64,000 nt of DNA from Microcoleus vaginatus HSN003 (GCF_022701255.1 NZ_CP031705.1:4526001-4590000); one strand, 5' to 3'. Positions 7,628 through 17,595 are shown, counted from the stretch's first letter. Notes: a model not told the origin generated them from the letters alone. Numbers and translations: made by a program.

Positions 7628-10600
7628 ATGTTTAACAAAGTTTTGATTGCAAATCGCGGTGAAATTGCCTGCCGAATTATCCGCACGCTCGATCGCCTCG
7701 GAATTGCTTCGGTAGCAGTATATTCTGAAGCCGACGCCCACGCCAAACACGTTTTCGCCGCCAGCGAAGCCGTTTGTATCGGTGCAGCCGCCGCAGCCGA
7801 GAGTTATTTGCGGTTCGATCGCATTCTCGAAGTTGCGCGCCAAACAAAAGCTCAAGCTATTCATCCGGGTTACGGCTTTTTGAGCGAAAATGCTGAATTT
7901 GCCGAAGCTTGTGCAAGCGAAAATATTGCATTTATCGGCCCGACTCCGACTCAGTTGCGCTGCTTTGGATTGAAGCACACCGCGCGGGAAATAGCCGCTG
8001 CAAATCAAGTGCCGCTAACTCCCGGAAGCGAACTTTTAGCAAGTTTAGAGGATGCCCAAAAAGCCGCTGGGGCGATCGGCTATCCGGTAATGCTCAAAAG
8101 TACCGCAGGCGGTGGCGGCATTGGTTTGCAGGCTTGTTTTGGCGATCCAGATTTGGCAGAAGCATTTGAAAAAGTACAGCGTTTGAGTCAAAGCAATTTT
8201 AAACAAAGCGGCGTTTTTTTAGAGAAATACATTCAAACAGCCAGGCACATTGAAGTCCAAATCTTTGGAGATGGCAAAGGAAATGTCATAGCCTTGGGCG
8301 AGCGAGATTGTTCAGTGCAGCGGCGCAATCAAAAAGTAATTGAAGAAACCCCCGCCCCTGCTATTAGCGACGAACAGCGAAATCAGTTGTACGGTGCAGC
8401 AGTGCGGCTGGGAAAAGCCGTAAATTACCAGTCAGCCGGTACTGTTGAATTTGTCTTTGATGTCGATGCGAAACAGTTTTATTTTTTGGAAGTCAACACG
8501 CGCTTGCAAGTTGAGCACGGCGTTACTGAAGCTGTCAACAACATCGACCTTGTTGAGTGGATGGTAAAACAGGCTTCGGGAGATTTGTTCCCCCTGGAAG
8601 AGTACCGCTATCGGCCGCAGGGACACTCAATTGAGGTGCGAATTTATGCGGAAGATGCCGGCAAGAATTTTCAGCCGAGTTCCGGGTTGCTGAATCAAGT
8701 TGCCTTTCCCGAAAACGTCCGCTGCGACAGTTGGATAGAAACCGGCACGGAGGTTACTCCTTTTTACGATCCGCTGCTAGCCAAAGTAATCGTTTGCGGG
8801 GATAATCGAACCCAGGCGATCGCTCAACTCAAAGCTGCTTTAGATGGCAGTGAAATAGCGGGAATTGAAACTAATTTAGATTACCTCCGCCAGATTTTGG
8901 ACGATTCCAGATTCAACCGGGGCGAACTGAGCACGCGCTTTTTAAACTCTTTTGAATACGCACCTTTAACGATTGATGTATTGGATGGGGGAACCTACAG
9001 CAGCATTCAAGATTATCCGGGGCGGATTGGCTATTGGGATGTTGGCGTGCCGCCTTCTGGGCCGATGGATCATCTGGCATTTCGATCGGCAAATCGTTTA
9101 GTAGGAAATCCCGAATCGACAGCAGGATTGGAATTCACAGCGACAGGCCCAACTCTGCGCTTTAATGCCGATACAGTTATTAGTTTGACGGGTGCAACTA
9201 TGAAGGGAACGCTAAACGGCGAATCGGTGCCGTTTTGGACGGCAATTCCCGTAAAAGCTGGCAGCATTCTCAAGTTAAAAGGCATTCAAGGCGGCGGCTA
9301 CCGCACTTATTTAGCGGTAAAGCACGGCTTTAATGTTCCCGATTATTTGGGCAGCAAATCAACTTTTGTACTGGGCAAATTTGGCGGACACGCGGGCCGC
9401 ACGCTGCGTCCGGGAGATGTGCTTAAACTGCTTCAAACTGCAACTCTGGAAGCGGAAATATCTTTGCCTTCGGAACTAATTCCCACCTACAGTAATAATT
9501 GGGAAATCGGCGTTTTGTACGGGCCTCATGGCGCGCCGGATTTCTTTACTGAGTCAGACATCGAAATGTTTTTCTCCACAGAATGGCAAGTGCATTACAA
9601 CTCGACGCGGACGGGCATTCGGCTGATTGGCCCGAAGCCCACCTGGGCGCGTCAAGACGGAGGAGAAGCGGGTTTGCACCCGTCTAACATTCACGATAAT
9701 GCTTACGCGATCGGCACGATCGATTTTACGGGCGATATGCCTGTAATTCTCGGTCTTGACGGCCCGAGTTTGGGAGGTTTTGTGTGTCCTGCTACTATTG
9801 TGCAGTCGGAATTGTGGAAAATCGGGCAACTGAAACCGGGGGACAGCATTCGCTTTCACTGTTTGAGTTTTGCTGAAGCTTTGCAGCGGGAATTAGCACA
9901 AGATAAGCAAATTGCTACTTTTTGTTTGCCTGTTTTTGGGAAAAATGCGGAGGAATTGCCCGCAGTTTCCGCTTCTCCAATTTTGCACGAAATTCCTGAA
10001 TCTCCGGGACAGGTTGCTGTTACTTACCGTCAAGCTGGGGATAAATATATTCTAGTTGAATACGGCCCGTTGGTGCTGGATTTAAATTTGCGTTTTCGGG
10101 CGCACGCCTTGATGGAACAGTTGAAAGCAAATCCGTTGCCTGGTGTTATCGAATTAGTGCCGGGAATGCGATCGCTCCAAATTCATTTTGACAGCCGCCC
10201 GATTTCGCAACAGCAGCTCATGCAGGCGCTGATTGCGGCGGAGGCGGAACTTCCGGCGATCGAGGATTTGGAAGTGCCGGCGCGAATTGTGCACTTGCCT
10301 TTATCTTGGGAAGATGAATCGACGCTGTTGGCCATTGAAAAATATATGCAGTCTGTGCGATCGGATGCACCTTGGTGTCCCAGCAATATTGAGTTTATTC
10401 GCCGCATAAACGGGCTTGACAGCATCGAACAAGTCAGAGAAATTGTATTTAATGCTAGCTATTTAGTGATGGGTTTGGGAGACGTTTATTTAGGCGCGCC
10501 CGTCGCAACTCCCCTCGATCCGCGCCACCGTTTGGTTACTACTAAATACAATCCCGCCCGCACTTGGACTCCTGAAAATGCAGTTGGCATTGGCGGCGCG

Positions 10601-11245
10601 TATTTGTGCGTTTACGGGATGGAAGGGCCCGGAGGTTATCAATTTGTCGGCCGCACGGTGCAAATGTGGAATCGGTTCAAACAAACGGCGGATTTCCAGT
10701 CTGGTAAACCTTGGCTTTTGCGCTTTTTTGACCAAATCCGATTTTATCCGGTTTCTCATGAGGAATTGCACCGCTGTCGGGAAGAATTTATCGAAGGGAA
10801 GTTTCAATTAAAGGTTGAGGAAATCACTTTTAATTTGAGAGAATACAATGAGTTTTTGCATTCTATTGCGGGCAGTGCTGCTGAGTTTAAAGCGCAGCAG
10901 CAAGCCGCATTTAATGCAGAGCGCGATCGCTGGGCCGCATCCGGGGAATTTGAAGCTGAAGTGGCAGCAGAATCCTCGGCGGATGTGGGTTCTGAGACGG
11001 TGGCGGAGGTTACTTTGCCGATCGGCTGTGAGGCAGTTGTCGCTCACGTTTCGGCGAATGTTTGGCAGGTGCTGGTTAATGTTGGAGATGCGGTTGCTGA
11101 AGGCGATCGCCTGTTAATTTTGGAAGCGATGAAAATGGAAATTGCTATTACTGCTGATGTTGCCGGCACTGTTGCCCAGTTGTTTTGTGAAAAGGGGCAA
11201 ACGGTGACAGCCGGACAAATTCTAGCGGCTGTTCAACCGAATTAA
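7628..11245 (+). CDS. Guanidine carboxylase (annotated family: urea carboxylase), biotin-dependent
   Basis: The protein is 1205 residues from the ATG at 7628, which begins [17 protein letters not shown] as expected of a biotin carboxylase. The same frame is open back to 7490, but only through repeat sequence. Domains in order: biotin carboxylase (about 1-450, with the glycine-rich STAGGGGIG loop), KipA/AHS2-like (about 485-790), KipI/AHS1-like (about 815-1010), a linker, and a biotinyl carrier domain with the attachment motif EAMKMEI (Lys about 1169). ATP-dependent carboxylation of urea or guanidine gives allophanate or carboxyguanidine. The guanidine-I riboswitch and both DUF1989 genes favour guanidine. 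Urea remains possible as a secondary substrate. Confidence 0.92.
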   Translation: MFNKVLIANRGEIACRIIRTLDRLGIASVAVYSEADAHAKHVFAASEAVCIGAAAAAESYLRFDRILEVARQTKAQAIHPGYGFLSENAEFAEACASENIAFIGPTPTQLRCFGLKHTAREIAAANQVPLTPGSELLASLEDAQKAAGAIGYPVMLKSTAGGGGIGLQACFGDPDLAEAFEKVQRLSQSNFKQSGVFLEKYIQTARHIEVQIFGDGKGNVIALGERDCSVQRRNQKVIEETPAPAISDEQRNQLYGAAVRLGKAVNYQSAGTVEFVFDVDAKQFYFLEVNTRLQVEHGVTEAVNNIDLVEWMVKQASGDLFPLEEYRYRPQGHSIEVRIYAEDAGKNFQPSSGLLNQVAFPENVRCDSWIETGTEVTPFYDPLLAKVIVCGDNRTQAIAQLKAALDGSEIAGIETNLDYLRQILDDSRFNRGELSTRFLNSFEYAPLTIDVLDGGTYSSIQDYPGRIGYWDVGVPPSGPMDHLAFRSANRLVGNPESTAGLEFTATGPTLRFNADTVISLTGATMKGTLNGESVPFWTAIPVKAGSILKLKGIQGGGYRTYLAVKHGFNVPDYLGSKSTFVLGKFGGHAGRTLRPGDVLKLLQTATLEAEISLPSELIPTYSNNWEIGVLYGPHGAPDFFTESDIEMFFSTEWQVHYNSTRTGIRLIGPKPTWARQDGGEAGLHPSNIHDNAYAIGTIDFTGDMPVILGLDGPSLGGFVCPATIVQSELWKIGQLKPGDSIRFHCLSFAEALQRELAQDKQIATFCLPVFGKNAEELPAVSASPILHEIPESPGQVAVTYRQAGDKYILVEYGPLVLDLNLRFRAHALMEQLKANPLPGVIELVPGMRSLQIHFDSRPISQQQLMQALIAAEAELPAIEDLEVPARIVHLPLSWEDESTLLAIEKYMQSVRSDAPWCPSNIEFIRRINGLDSIEQVREIVFNASYLVMGLGDVYLGAPVATPLDPRHRLVTTKYNPARTWTPENAVGIGGAYLCVYGMEGPGGYQFVGRTVQMWNRFKQTADFQSGKPWLLRFFDQIRFYPVSHEELHRCREEFIEGKFQLKVEEITFNLREYNEFLHSIAGSAAEFKAQQQAAFNAERDRWAASGEFEAEVAAESSADVGSETVAEVTLPIGCEAVVAHVSANVWQVLVNVGDAVAEGDRLLILEAMKMEIAITADVAGTVAQLFCEKGQTVTAGQILAAVQPN

Positions 11246-11429
11246 TCCCTCTGTTGTCAGTTCGGGGACAGTAGAAGCCGTTGCATAATTGGGGGATGAT
11301 TTTGATTGTTTTGTGGGATGGGATATCCTAGCCAGTCTAATGTCTTTTCACCTGAGATGTTGCACCATTCTCGCTTAACAGGCAAGATGCCTGTTCCACA
11401 AGAGATGAATTTTACAGCACTTCCGGATG

Positions 11430-11996
11430 TTATGAGGTACAGTAGCAGCAATTAGTAAACCAGTTTTTGAGATGTTTCGGATTAATTAAGTCAAGAGCCA
11501 CAGCAATTATCGTGTCAACCATTTTAGTGCTGGTTGGTGAAAACTGTCGCAATAAAGATTTAAGTTGCGACCACCATAATTCAATCGGATTAAAATCAGG
11601 AGAGTATGGGGATAAACATAAAATAGAAGCACCCACCACGGCAATCATCGATGTAATTGAATCTACTTTATGCGCTGGTAAGTTATCCATCACTACTACG
11701 GCTCCGGGCCACAATTGTGGCACTAAACATTTCTCGATAAACACCTCAAATGCTTTGCTATCCATCGAGTTGTCCAGGGTCATTAATGCCACTACTTTCG
11801 TGAGGCTAATTGCACCAATTACTGTGACTTTCTTGCCTCGATAAAAAGGTTTGACCGCATAGGCTCTAGTTCCTCGTTGCGAACGTGCATGAGTTCTGGT
11901 TAAACCTAGCAATACTCCAGTCTCATCTAAAAATACTAGATTTTTTGGCTCGATATCCTTGACTTTTTCCCAATAGTCTAACCTTAACTTCATCAC
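11430..11996 (-). CDS. IS630 transposase, catalytic part (ORF B)
   Basis: This 188-residue frame holds the DDE catalytic core: Asp in VFLDETG, Asp in VVVMDNLPAHK and Glu in SPDFNPIELWWSQLK. It overlaps the end of ORF A by four bases and lies in its -1 frame. The more likely product is a fusion made by -1 slippage at a run of nine A residues (minus strand; T run at 12029-12037), which reads ORF A directly into this frame. The frame ends inside the left terminal repeat. Confidence 0.9.
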   Translation of the reverse strand: MMKLRLDYWEKVKDIEPKNLVFLDETGVLLGLTRTHARSQRGTRAYAVKPFYRGKKVTVIGAISLTKVVALMTLDNSMDSKAFEVFIEKCLVPQLWPGAVVVMDNLPAHKVDSITSMIAVVGASILCLSPYSPDFNPIELWWSQLKSLLRQFSPTSTKMVDTIIAVALDLINPKHLKNWFTNCCYCTS

Positions 11997-12376
11997 TCTT
12001 TCTGTGCCTGCTTGGCTACTCCTGACTGTTTTTTTTTACGATTTAATCCCAACTTCTGTAAGGCGCTACACATGGCTGTTCTGCCTACCCAATTTCCTGT
12101 CTTTTGGGCGAACAACTCACACAATTCTACCAAAGTTGCATCGGGATGTGTGACCACTATTTCTCTTAACTCTTGTGACGCATTATTCAAATGACTGAAT
12201 CTGGGTTTACCCCTCGGTTTAGGCTGTAAATTCCCCTCTATTTTTTGTTGCTTGACAAGTTTTTGAACTAAGCTTTTACTGCAGGCAAATATTTCTGCTG
12301 TTTTTCTGATCGACAGCTTCTGCTCGACATGGGCTGCTACTATTTTGGATCGCAAATCTACTGAGTATGCTTTCAT
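11993..12376 (-). CDS. IS630 transposase, DNA-binding part (ORF A)
   Basis: This 127-residue frame begins MKAYSVDLRSKIVAAH and carries the helix-turn-helix (IRKTAEIFACSKSLVQKLVK) that binds the terminal repeats. Near its end lies RKKKQ, encoded by CGT followed by nine A. Slippage by -1 there would continue as RKKKTVRSSQAGTERVMKL into ORF B, giving a full-length transposase of about 310 residues. Without slippage it ends at a TGA overlapping the ORF B start. Confidence 0.88.
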   Translation of the reverse strand: MKAYSVDLRSKIVAAHVEQKLSIRKTAEIFACSKSLVQKLVKQQKIEGNLQPKPRGKPRFSHLNNASQELREIVVTHPDATLVELCELFAQKTGNWVGRTAMCSALQKLGLNRKKKQSGVAKQAQKE

Positions 12377-12550
12377 TGGTATATTATTTTTAGTCGATTC
12401 TATTGTACCTCATAACATCCGGAAGTGCTGTATTGTGAACAGGCACCTTGCCTGTTCATAAAAAGCTTATTGACAATGGTGCAAGATGTCTTTTCACGGA
12501 AGGCGGGACACGCCACAAGAATCATCCTCAAATTGTGCAACCCCCGCTCA

Positions 12551-12730
12551 TTTAATCAAGGTTTAGCAGCAGTTACCCCTCCAAAAGGGTGGGGATACCT
12601 TAATCAAGCAGGCTAGTGGAAAAGTGCCCCCCAATTTTCGGCGGCGGGCAGTTTTTCGGAAGGCTTAGCCGCTGTCAAGCGCGATGACAAATCTGGCTTT
12701 ATCAATCAAACTGGAAAGCTATTCATTTAG
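12551..12730 (+). pseudogene. WG-repeat (KWG) protein relic
   Basis: One frame reads FNQGLAAVTPPKGWGYLNQAG, a TAG stop at 12613-12615, then WKSAPQFSAAGSFSEGLAAVK and DDKSGFINQTGKLFI to a second stop. Both halves match the WG-repeat pattern (F.EGLA.V...G.WG.I...G...I). No start or earlier repeats are found upstream, where the IS630 and dispersed repeat lie. It is the tail of a gene lost by decay. The rest of the 12431-12774 gap is repeat sequence. Confidence 0.65.
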
Positions 12731-12774
12731 CAGGTTCGATGCTCTGTTTAGGCTTTAAATTTGTTTAAGTCTCG

Positions 12775-13563
12775 TTAACTTAACTCCAGCCGCTCAGAAT
12801 TGAGCGGCAAACCATCCTCAAATACCAGCAATTCTCCCGGCTGAATTTGCGTCCAAACTTCGTTATCTGTCAGCGGAAAAGTGGCAATAACAGCCACGCG
12901 ATCGTCCTCGTTGGTCAATTCTCGAAAATCGACAGTTACATCTTCGTCGATCGAGTGAGCGCTAGCAAAAGGTGCTTGTCGCACAATATAATGCAGATTA
13001 GTAGAACAGTGGGTGAACAAGTGTTCTCCATCGGAAAGTAAATAATTAAAAATTCCGTGTTGTGCTAAAGTTTTAGTAATTTCCTCTAGTACCGGGTAAA
13101 TTTCCCCTAAAGCAGGCTTACTTTGAGGAAAAGTAGAGCGCAACTTTTCTAATATCAAACAAAATGCTTTTTCGCTGTCAGTTTTGCCAACCGGTTTGTA
13201 AACTCCGGCACATTCTGGATGAAAATTTTCGAGATTTCCGTTGTGAGCAAATACCCAATAACGTCCCCAAAGTTCCCGAATAAAAGGGTGGCAGTTTTCC
13301 AGAGCAATTTTGCCTTGCGTGGCTTTGCGGATGTGAGCAATGACGTTAGTTGAATGAATGGGATAGCGACGCACTACTTCTGCAACCGGAGAAGCAATCG
13401 CAGGTTTAGAGTCTATAAAAAGGCGACATCCCAAACCTTCAAAGAAAGCAATTCCCCAACCGTCTTGATGAACGTCCGTTTTGCCCCCCCTTGCAGAAAA
13501 ACCCTCAAAAGAAAAGCAAATATCTGTCGGAACATTGCAGTTCATTCCCAGTAATTGGCACAT
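12775..13563 (-). CDS. Class II glutamine amidotransferase (YafJ-like)
   Basis: The 262-residue protein begins MCQLLGMNCN, so Cys2 becomes the N-terminal nucleophile after Met removal, as in Ntn-type class II glutamine amidotransferases. Further family motifs are HQDGWGIAFFEG (about residues 37-48), IAHIRKATQG, and NCHPFIRELWGRYWVFAHNGNLE. Only the glutaminase domain is present, without a synthase partner domain, as in YafJ/EgtC-like proteins. The acceptor of the released ammonia cannot be told from sequence. It stands alone between the WG relic and a 467-base gap. Confidence 0.87.
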   Translation of the reverse strand: MCQLLGMNCNVPTDICFSFEGFSARGGKTDVHQDGWGIAFFEGLGCRLFIDSKPAIASPVAEVVRRYPIHSTNVIAHIRKATQGKIALENCHPFIRELWGRYWVFAHNGNLENFHPECAGVYKPVGKTDSEKAFCLILEKLRSTFPQSKPALGEIYPVLEEITKTLAQHGIFNYLLSDGEHLFTHCSTNLHYIVRQAPFASAHSIDEDVTVDFRELTNEDDRVAVIATFPLTDNEVWTQIQPGELLVFEDGLPLNSERLELS

Positions 13564-14030
13564 AGCTTTTAAGTCTCTGGAGTGTGGATCGATCGCGCAG
13601 CTATTGGCAGCTACAGATTTGCGGTGATAATATTATAGTATTAACGGGTTAAATACACTTAATATTTGGCTTAATCAACCTTAATAATACTGAAGTTAAA
13701 AACTTGGCTAGCTAAAACAATCGATTGTGTTTCTGTCGGAACGATGTTACACGCTGACTCGCTCCCCACTTTTTACGTGCATACAGCGAGTCTAAAGTAT
13801 TAGCGCTATGGAAAAAATGATATAATTTTGATTATTTTGTGACCTCGTTTGAAGGGAAATAATAACCGTCCGCAAATTCAAAAAATTTTCCTGCACCTCT
13901 GGATAAATAAAATATCATGGCTGAATAGAGGACGAGCTTTTTTAGGAGATCCCTCTATTTGCGCGATCGTACTTCGGAAGAACATTAGAACCAGTAAAAA
14001 AGATGGATGAAATAAAGTCTGGTTTAAATA
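13564..14030. other. Intergenic region without recognised gene
   Basis: This 467-base gap lies between the start of the amidotransferase gene and the end of the nuclease gene, both on the minus strand. It is AT-rich. I see no tRNA, repeat-family member or convincing frame. The promoter of the amidotransferase gene should lie at its left end. Confidence 0.5.
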
Positions 14031-14921
14031 TTATCTGGGAAAATCCGAAAGTTGTTTGATATCCCTCAAAACAATTTGAGGCTTCCCTTTGTACTGTTCT
14101 ACCTTCCCGCTAATATAAACGTAGCCGCGTCCTTGACCCGCATAACGCTTGTCAATCAGCCGCTTTAAAGGTGCCATCGTCTCAGTCTCAGCATCCGGTA
14201 TCCACAAGTCTAATTTATGATAAACCGAACCAGCATAAATTAGAGCATTATTGCCTATCCATTTATTAATCCCAGCCTGCAAATCGCAGAAAATAGTAAT
14301 AGATTTAGCTGTCTCGGAAGCTGCCAATATTTTTGGATAATCCAACCTCAAGGAAAACGTTCCTCCCGTTGGTTTCGACAAGCGAAATTCTTCAACAATT
14401 GAGGCGCGCATCGACCACCAAGGCAGTAAATTAGCATAGTTGCGACAGGGAATTTTGGCATTGGTAATCGGATTCCAAATCATCAGATTGTAAGCTTTTG
14501 CTGCCGATTCTGCCTCAGTCATTTGGCGGTGGTACAATCGGGAGCGCCCGTATTTCACAAAGTAGGGACTCCAGCCTTCTGCAATCAGTTTTAGATTGTA
14601 ATTTTCCTCATCTTTATGCACGTAACAAAGGAGGCGACCATAATTGTCGCGGTGTTTTTCCACCGCAATTTCTATGGGATCATCTGTATCAAATTCTATG
14701 TCAATTTGAGCAAGTCCGCCATCTGCTGTGGCGAAGTATTTTTTAGCCATTTCCGAAGCTGCTTTGCCCGCAGCAGTTATAGGTTTGGAGCCTCCCGAAT
14801 GACTTTCTTCTGTATCGACGCAAATCAGGCGCAGAGACTCGGTTTTGCCGTTGAGAGAAATTTTGATGCTGTCGCCATCAACTACTTTAGTTATTTGCAG
14901 GTTCTGAATTCTGGTTGCCAT
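14031..14921 (-). CDS. Staphylococcal nuclease (thermonuclease) domain protein
   Basis: From the preferred ATG at 14921 the protein has 296 residues and begins MATRIQNLQITKVVDGDSIKIS, the typical opening strand of an SNase domain. The frame can be extended upstream to 15002, but that adds 27 residues without family character. SNase-like features follow: RLICVDTEESH (catalytic Arg region), DSIKI and the NYGRLLCYVH segment (second catalytic Arg region). The C-terminal half (from about residue 175) resembles an OB-like nucleic-acid-binding region (GQGRGYVYISGKVEQYKGKPQIVL). No signal peptide is visible, so it is probably intracellular and may act on RNA or DNA. Substrate is unknown. Confidence 0.8.
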   Translation of the reverse strand: MATRIQNLQITKVVDGDSIKISLNGKTESLRLICVDTEESHSGGSKPITAAGKAASEMAKKYFATADGGLAQIDIEFDTDDPIEIAVEKHRDNYGRLLCYVHKDEENYNLKLIAEGWSPYFVKYGRSRLYHRQMTEAESAAKAYNLMIWNPITNAKIPCRNYANLLPWWSMRASIVEEFRLSKPTGGTFSLRLDYPKILAASETAKSITIFCDLQAGINKWIGNNALIYAGSVYHKLDLWIPDAETETMAPLKRLIDKRYAGQGRGYVYISGKVEQYKGKPQIVLRDIKQLSDFPR

Positions 14922-15163
14922 ATTTTGAACCCTGTTAGACCTGAGATTTGATGCACATATTGGTAGAATTGTACATGAGTTTGCTATCTGTTGACACTGC
15001 AAGCTGTATTTTTATATTAATTTTTGCAAAGTGTTGCACGATTAATCGTCAAACACGTCAATCAAATCTTTTTAGTTCAAAAACTATACGCTCCTCCTGC
15101 AATAAAACTATTATTTTAGTTATGATAAATTATTCAATAATCCCCTAAATTATTATTTACTTT

Positions 15164-15877
15164 ATGACTGACCTAATTTCGGAACTAGCTCCCGAACAAA
15201 AAGCTCTTATTCCAGTTTATATGGAAAAGTGGGAAGGCATCATTCTTTCTACAAAATCTATTAACTATCAGGAAGCTACAGCAGCTATCCAACTGGCTTA
15301 CGCCACGCTAGGGAGACAAAAACCTATAATTATTTTTTGTAGTAGTCCTTTTGCTGCTTTGTCGCGAATTATCGAAATTCAATTATCCATTCAGTTTGGC
15401 GATCGCTTACAAGCATTGACAAATATATACTTCGATCCCTACTTCCAAGCAATGTTTAGAGTACACCGAGAAATGGACAGATTAAACAGAGAGAATTATA
15501 GAGATATCTGGTCATTAATGCGATGGCACTATAAGCTTTTCTCCACAATCCAAGTTATATATAGATTAAACATGACGAATAAGCTCAGAATGATACCTGA
15601 CGATGAACTAACATTTTACTTGCAGAAATATCGTAAAAATTTATATCTAAATCCAATAAATTGTGCAGGTAATTATATTAGTGGAAAAGTAGAATTAGGG
15701 TCGGGAGCAATTGATTATTGTGTTGATGTTTTGAATTTGTACGAGCGCACCAAATGGCAAGTGATTCTATCATTAATTCAGGAATGTGGCTGGATTTTCG
15801 CTTTTGAAGGCATTGCAATTGTATGCGATCGCCCGATCAAAATATCTTTGGACATTAACAACTGGAGTTTAGACTAA
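15164..15877 (+). pseudogene. Conserved cyanobacterial protein (DUF6745-like), 5' part, interrupted by an IS
   Basis: The start MTDLISELAPEQKALIPVYM matches a family common in filamentous cyanobacteria that I recognise as DUF6745-like; the function is unknown. The frame is native up to residue 233 (codons ending 15862), then runs into the terminal repeat of an IS and stops at 15877. If the IS and one target duplication copy are removed, the frame continues at 17484 as YLAAEGKSAIQFADGYG, which is the expected continuation of this family. Even restored, the protein would be about 270 residues with an atypical C-terminus, so it may have been damaged before the insertion. Confidence 0.75.
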
Positions 15878-17474
15878 GCACCTCTTAAAGCACGGTTAGA
15901 TTTCAACTTAAGAACGGCAATGGTCGCTGGTGAAGAGCTATGAGGCTCAACCACTAGCATAGATGCCGACGACCGTTGACGTTCTCTTCGGCTGACAACC
16001 TCAAAAAAAAACTGTCTGCGATAGTTTCAACAGACAGCGTAAGGGTAGAAGATTGAGAATTCAGCTAAAAATCTCAAATCTACCTGCCATGAAGTTTGAA
16101 CAATTACGGGAATTTCGTCAACAAGCTTATGAATGTCTCGGCAATGCCAAAGACGCCACCTTTGAACTAGCAGACGCGATAATGACGACTCGCCACGTCT
16201 CATGTTTAGGAGATTTAGCCCTCAATCCCTTATTTCGGCGTGAGTGGTCAAGCGTCTACGAAGCGCTGCAAGATTGTAGACCAGACCGAGACCAATTGAT
16301 GCAACTATATATCCAACAGATGTCACAAGTGGAACGTCCAGTATTAGCGATCGATCATACAGCATGGTTGAGACCCCATGCACCTACTCTCAAAGAACGG
16401 ACCTATGAACATCAACCCACAGCCTTACCTCACGGCATACCTGTTGGTATCGGTCAAGGATATAGTACGATCGCACTGATACCAACGATTAGCGGGAGTT
16501 GGGCGCTGCCATTAAGACACGAACGTATTACCAGTTGGGACAACCCAATCGGTAAAGGCGCTGAACAATTGGCACAAGTCTGTGAATATCTTCAGAATAG
16601 ACCCATCGCCCTATTTGATAGTGAGTATGGGTGCGCCCCTCTGGTTAAAGCTACTGCTGCGATCGCCGCTGATAAACTAATGCGTATTCGCTCCAATCGT
16701 TGCTTATGGTCAACACCCCCAGCCTATAGTGGTAGAGGACGGCCAAAAATTCATGGAAACCAGTTTAAGCTTAACGACTCCTCAAGCTGGTGGGAACCAG
16801 AACAAACCCTGGAATCCCTTGAGCCGAAACTCGGACGAATCAGGTTGAGAACATGGGATAACTTACATTTCCGAGGTAGTCCCAAACATCCGATGACTCT
16901 GATTTTAGTAGAACGCTTAGACACTGTAACGGGTCAATTAAAAACTCAACCTTTGTGGTTAGTTTGGGTTGGTGTTCAAATGCCACCTCTTACAGAAATT
17001 TGGCAACTATATCTACGTCGTTTTGCCATCGAACACTGGTATCGCTTAGCGAAACAAACATTGCATTGGACAATTCCGAAGCTAAGCACTCCAGAACAAT
17101 GTGAACGATGGAGTGATTTGATGCCATTGCTAACTTGGCAATTATGGTTAGCTCAAGATTTAGTCAGGGAAATTCGTCTACCCTGGCAAAAGCCTCTCCC
17201 TGAATTGACACCTGGAAGGGTTGCACAATCAATGCTTCCACTTTTAATTAGGATTGGGAGTCCGGCTGTTGCTCCCAAATCCCGAGGAAAATCGGCTGGA
17301 TGGTCATCCGGTAAACTGCGCGCTCAAAGATGTCGCTATCCCGTGGTCAAAAAGGGTAAAGGTCGGTTCCAAAACTCTCCCAAATTCGTAATTTAACCTT
17401 AGAAAACTCTTTCTAAATTCACTAGAATTTCACTCAGCGTTAGCTGAGTCAATTTGTGCTTAGTCTAAACTCCA
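15863..17474 (+). mobile_element. Insertion sequence, 1612 bp, 9-bp target duplication
   Basis: Perfect 19-bp terminal inverted repeats (TGGAGTTTAGACTAAGCAC at 15863-15881; complement at 17456-17474) are flanked by the direct repeat ATTAACAAC at 15854-15862 and 17475-17483. It encodes a single DDE transposase. The perfect ends and target duplication show a recent, structurally complete insertion. The family is not one I can name with certainty (IS4/IS701-like superfamily). Confidence 0.95.
16089..17396 (+). CDS. DDE transposase (IS4/IS701-like)
   Basis: The ATG at 16089 (MKFEQLREFRQQAYECL) gives 435 residues. A TTG at 16053 in the same frame would add 12 but lacks support. Candidate catalytic residues are Asp in VLAIDHTAWLRP, Asp in IALFDSEYG and Glu in RFAIEHWYRLAKQTLHW, spaced as in IS4-like enzymes with a beta-strand insertion before the Glu. 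It resembles a transposase group common in cyanobacteria. The 5' leader within the IS (15882-16088) contains short inverted segments but no gene. Confidence 0.9.
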   Translation: MKFEQLREFRQQAYECLGNAKDATFELADAIMTTRHVSCLGDLALNPLFRREWSSVYEALQDCRPDRDQLMQLYIQQMSQVERPVLAIDHTAWLRPHAPTLKERTYEHQPTALPHGIPVGIGQGYSTIALIPTISGSWALPLRHERITSWDNPIGKGAEQLAQVCEYLQNRPIALFDSEYGCAPLVKATAAIAADKLMRIRSNRCLWSTPPAYSGRGRPKIHGNQFKLNDSSSWWEPEQTLESLEPKLGRIRLRTWDNLHFRGSPKHPMTLILVERLDTVTGQLKTQPLWLVWVGVQMPPLTEIWQLYLRRFAIEHWYRLAKQTLHWTIPKLSTPEQCERWSDLMPLLTWQLWLAQDLVREIRLPWQKPLPELTPGRVAQSMLPLLIRIGSPAVAPKSRGKSAGWSSGKLRAQRCRYPVVKKGKGRFQNSPKFVI

Positions 17475-17483
17475 ATTAACAAC

Positions 17484-17595
17484 TACCTCGCAGCCGAAGG
17501 AAAATCTGCTATTCAGTTCGCCGATGGTTATGGTATGTCTCTCGAATTGAGCGATAAACTAACGTTCTGGAACCCGTGTCAAGTTGGTCGGTAAT
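17484..17595 (+). pseudogene. 3' remnant of the IS-interrupted cyanobacterial gene
   Basis: Immediately after the right target duplication the frame reads YLAAEGKSAIQFADGYG, which joins in phase to the 5' part ending at 15862. It then diverges (MSLELSDKLTFWNP) and stops at 17595. It has no start of its own. Confidence 0.75.

Larger units (their letters stand above)
11415..12430 (-). mobile_element. IS630-family insertion sequence (1016 bp)
   Basis: The ends are perfect 27-bp inverted repeats: CAGCACTTCCGGATGTTATG (continuing to 11441) on the left and its complement at 12404-12430 on the right. Both ends are flanked by TA (11413-11414 and 12431-12432), the target duplication typical of IS630/Tc1 elements. 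Inside are two overlapping minus-strand frames of one transposase. The intact ends and perfect repeats suggest recent insertion. Confidence 0.95.
11355..12489. repeat. Palindromic dispersed repeat split by the IS630 element
   Basis: The left arm (11355-11414, with TTGCACCATTCTCGCTTAAC and AGGCAAGATGCCTGTTCCAC) and the right arm (12431-12489, with GAACAGGCACCTTGCCTGTTC and ending AATGGTGCAAGATGT) form one complete palindromic element once the IS at 11415-12430 is removed. The IS sits at a TA in the loop of the palindrome. Confidence 0.85.
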
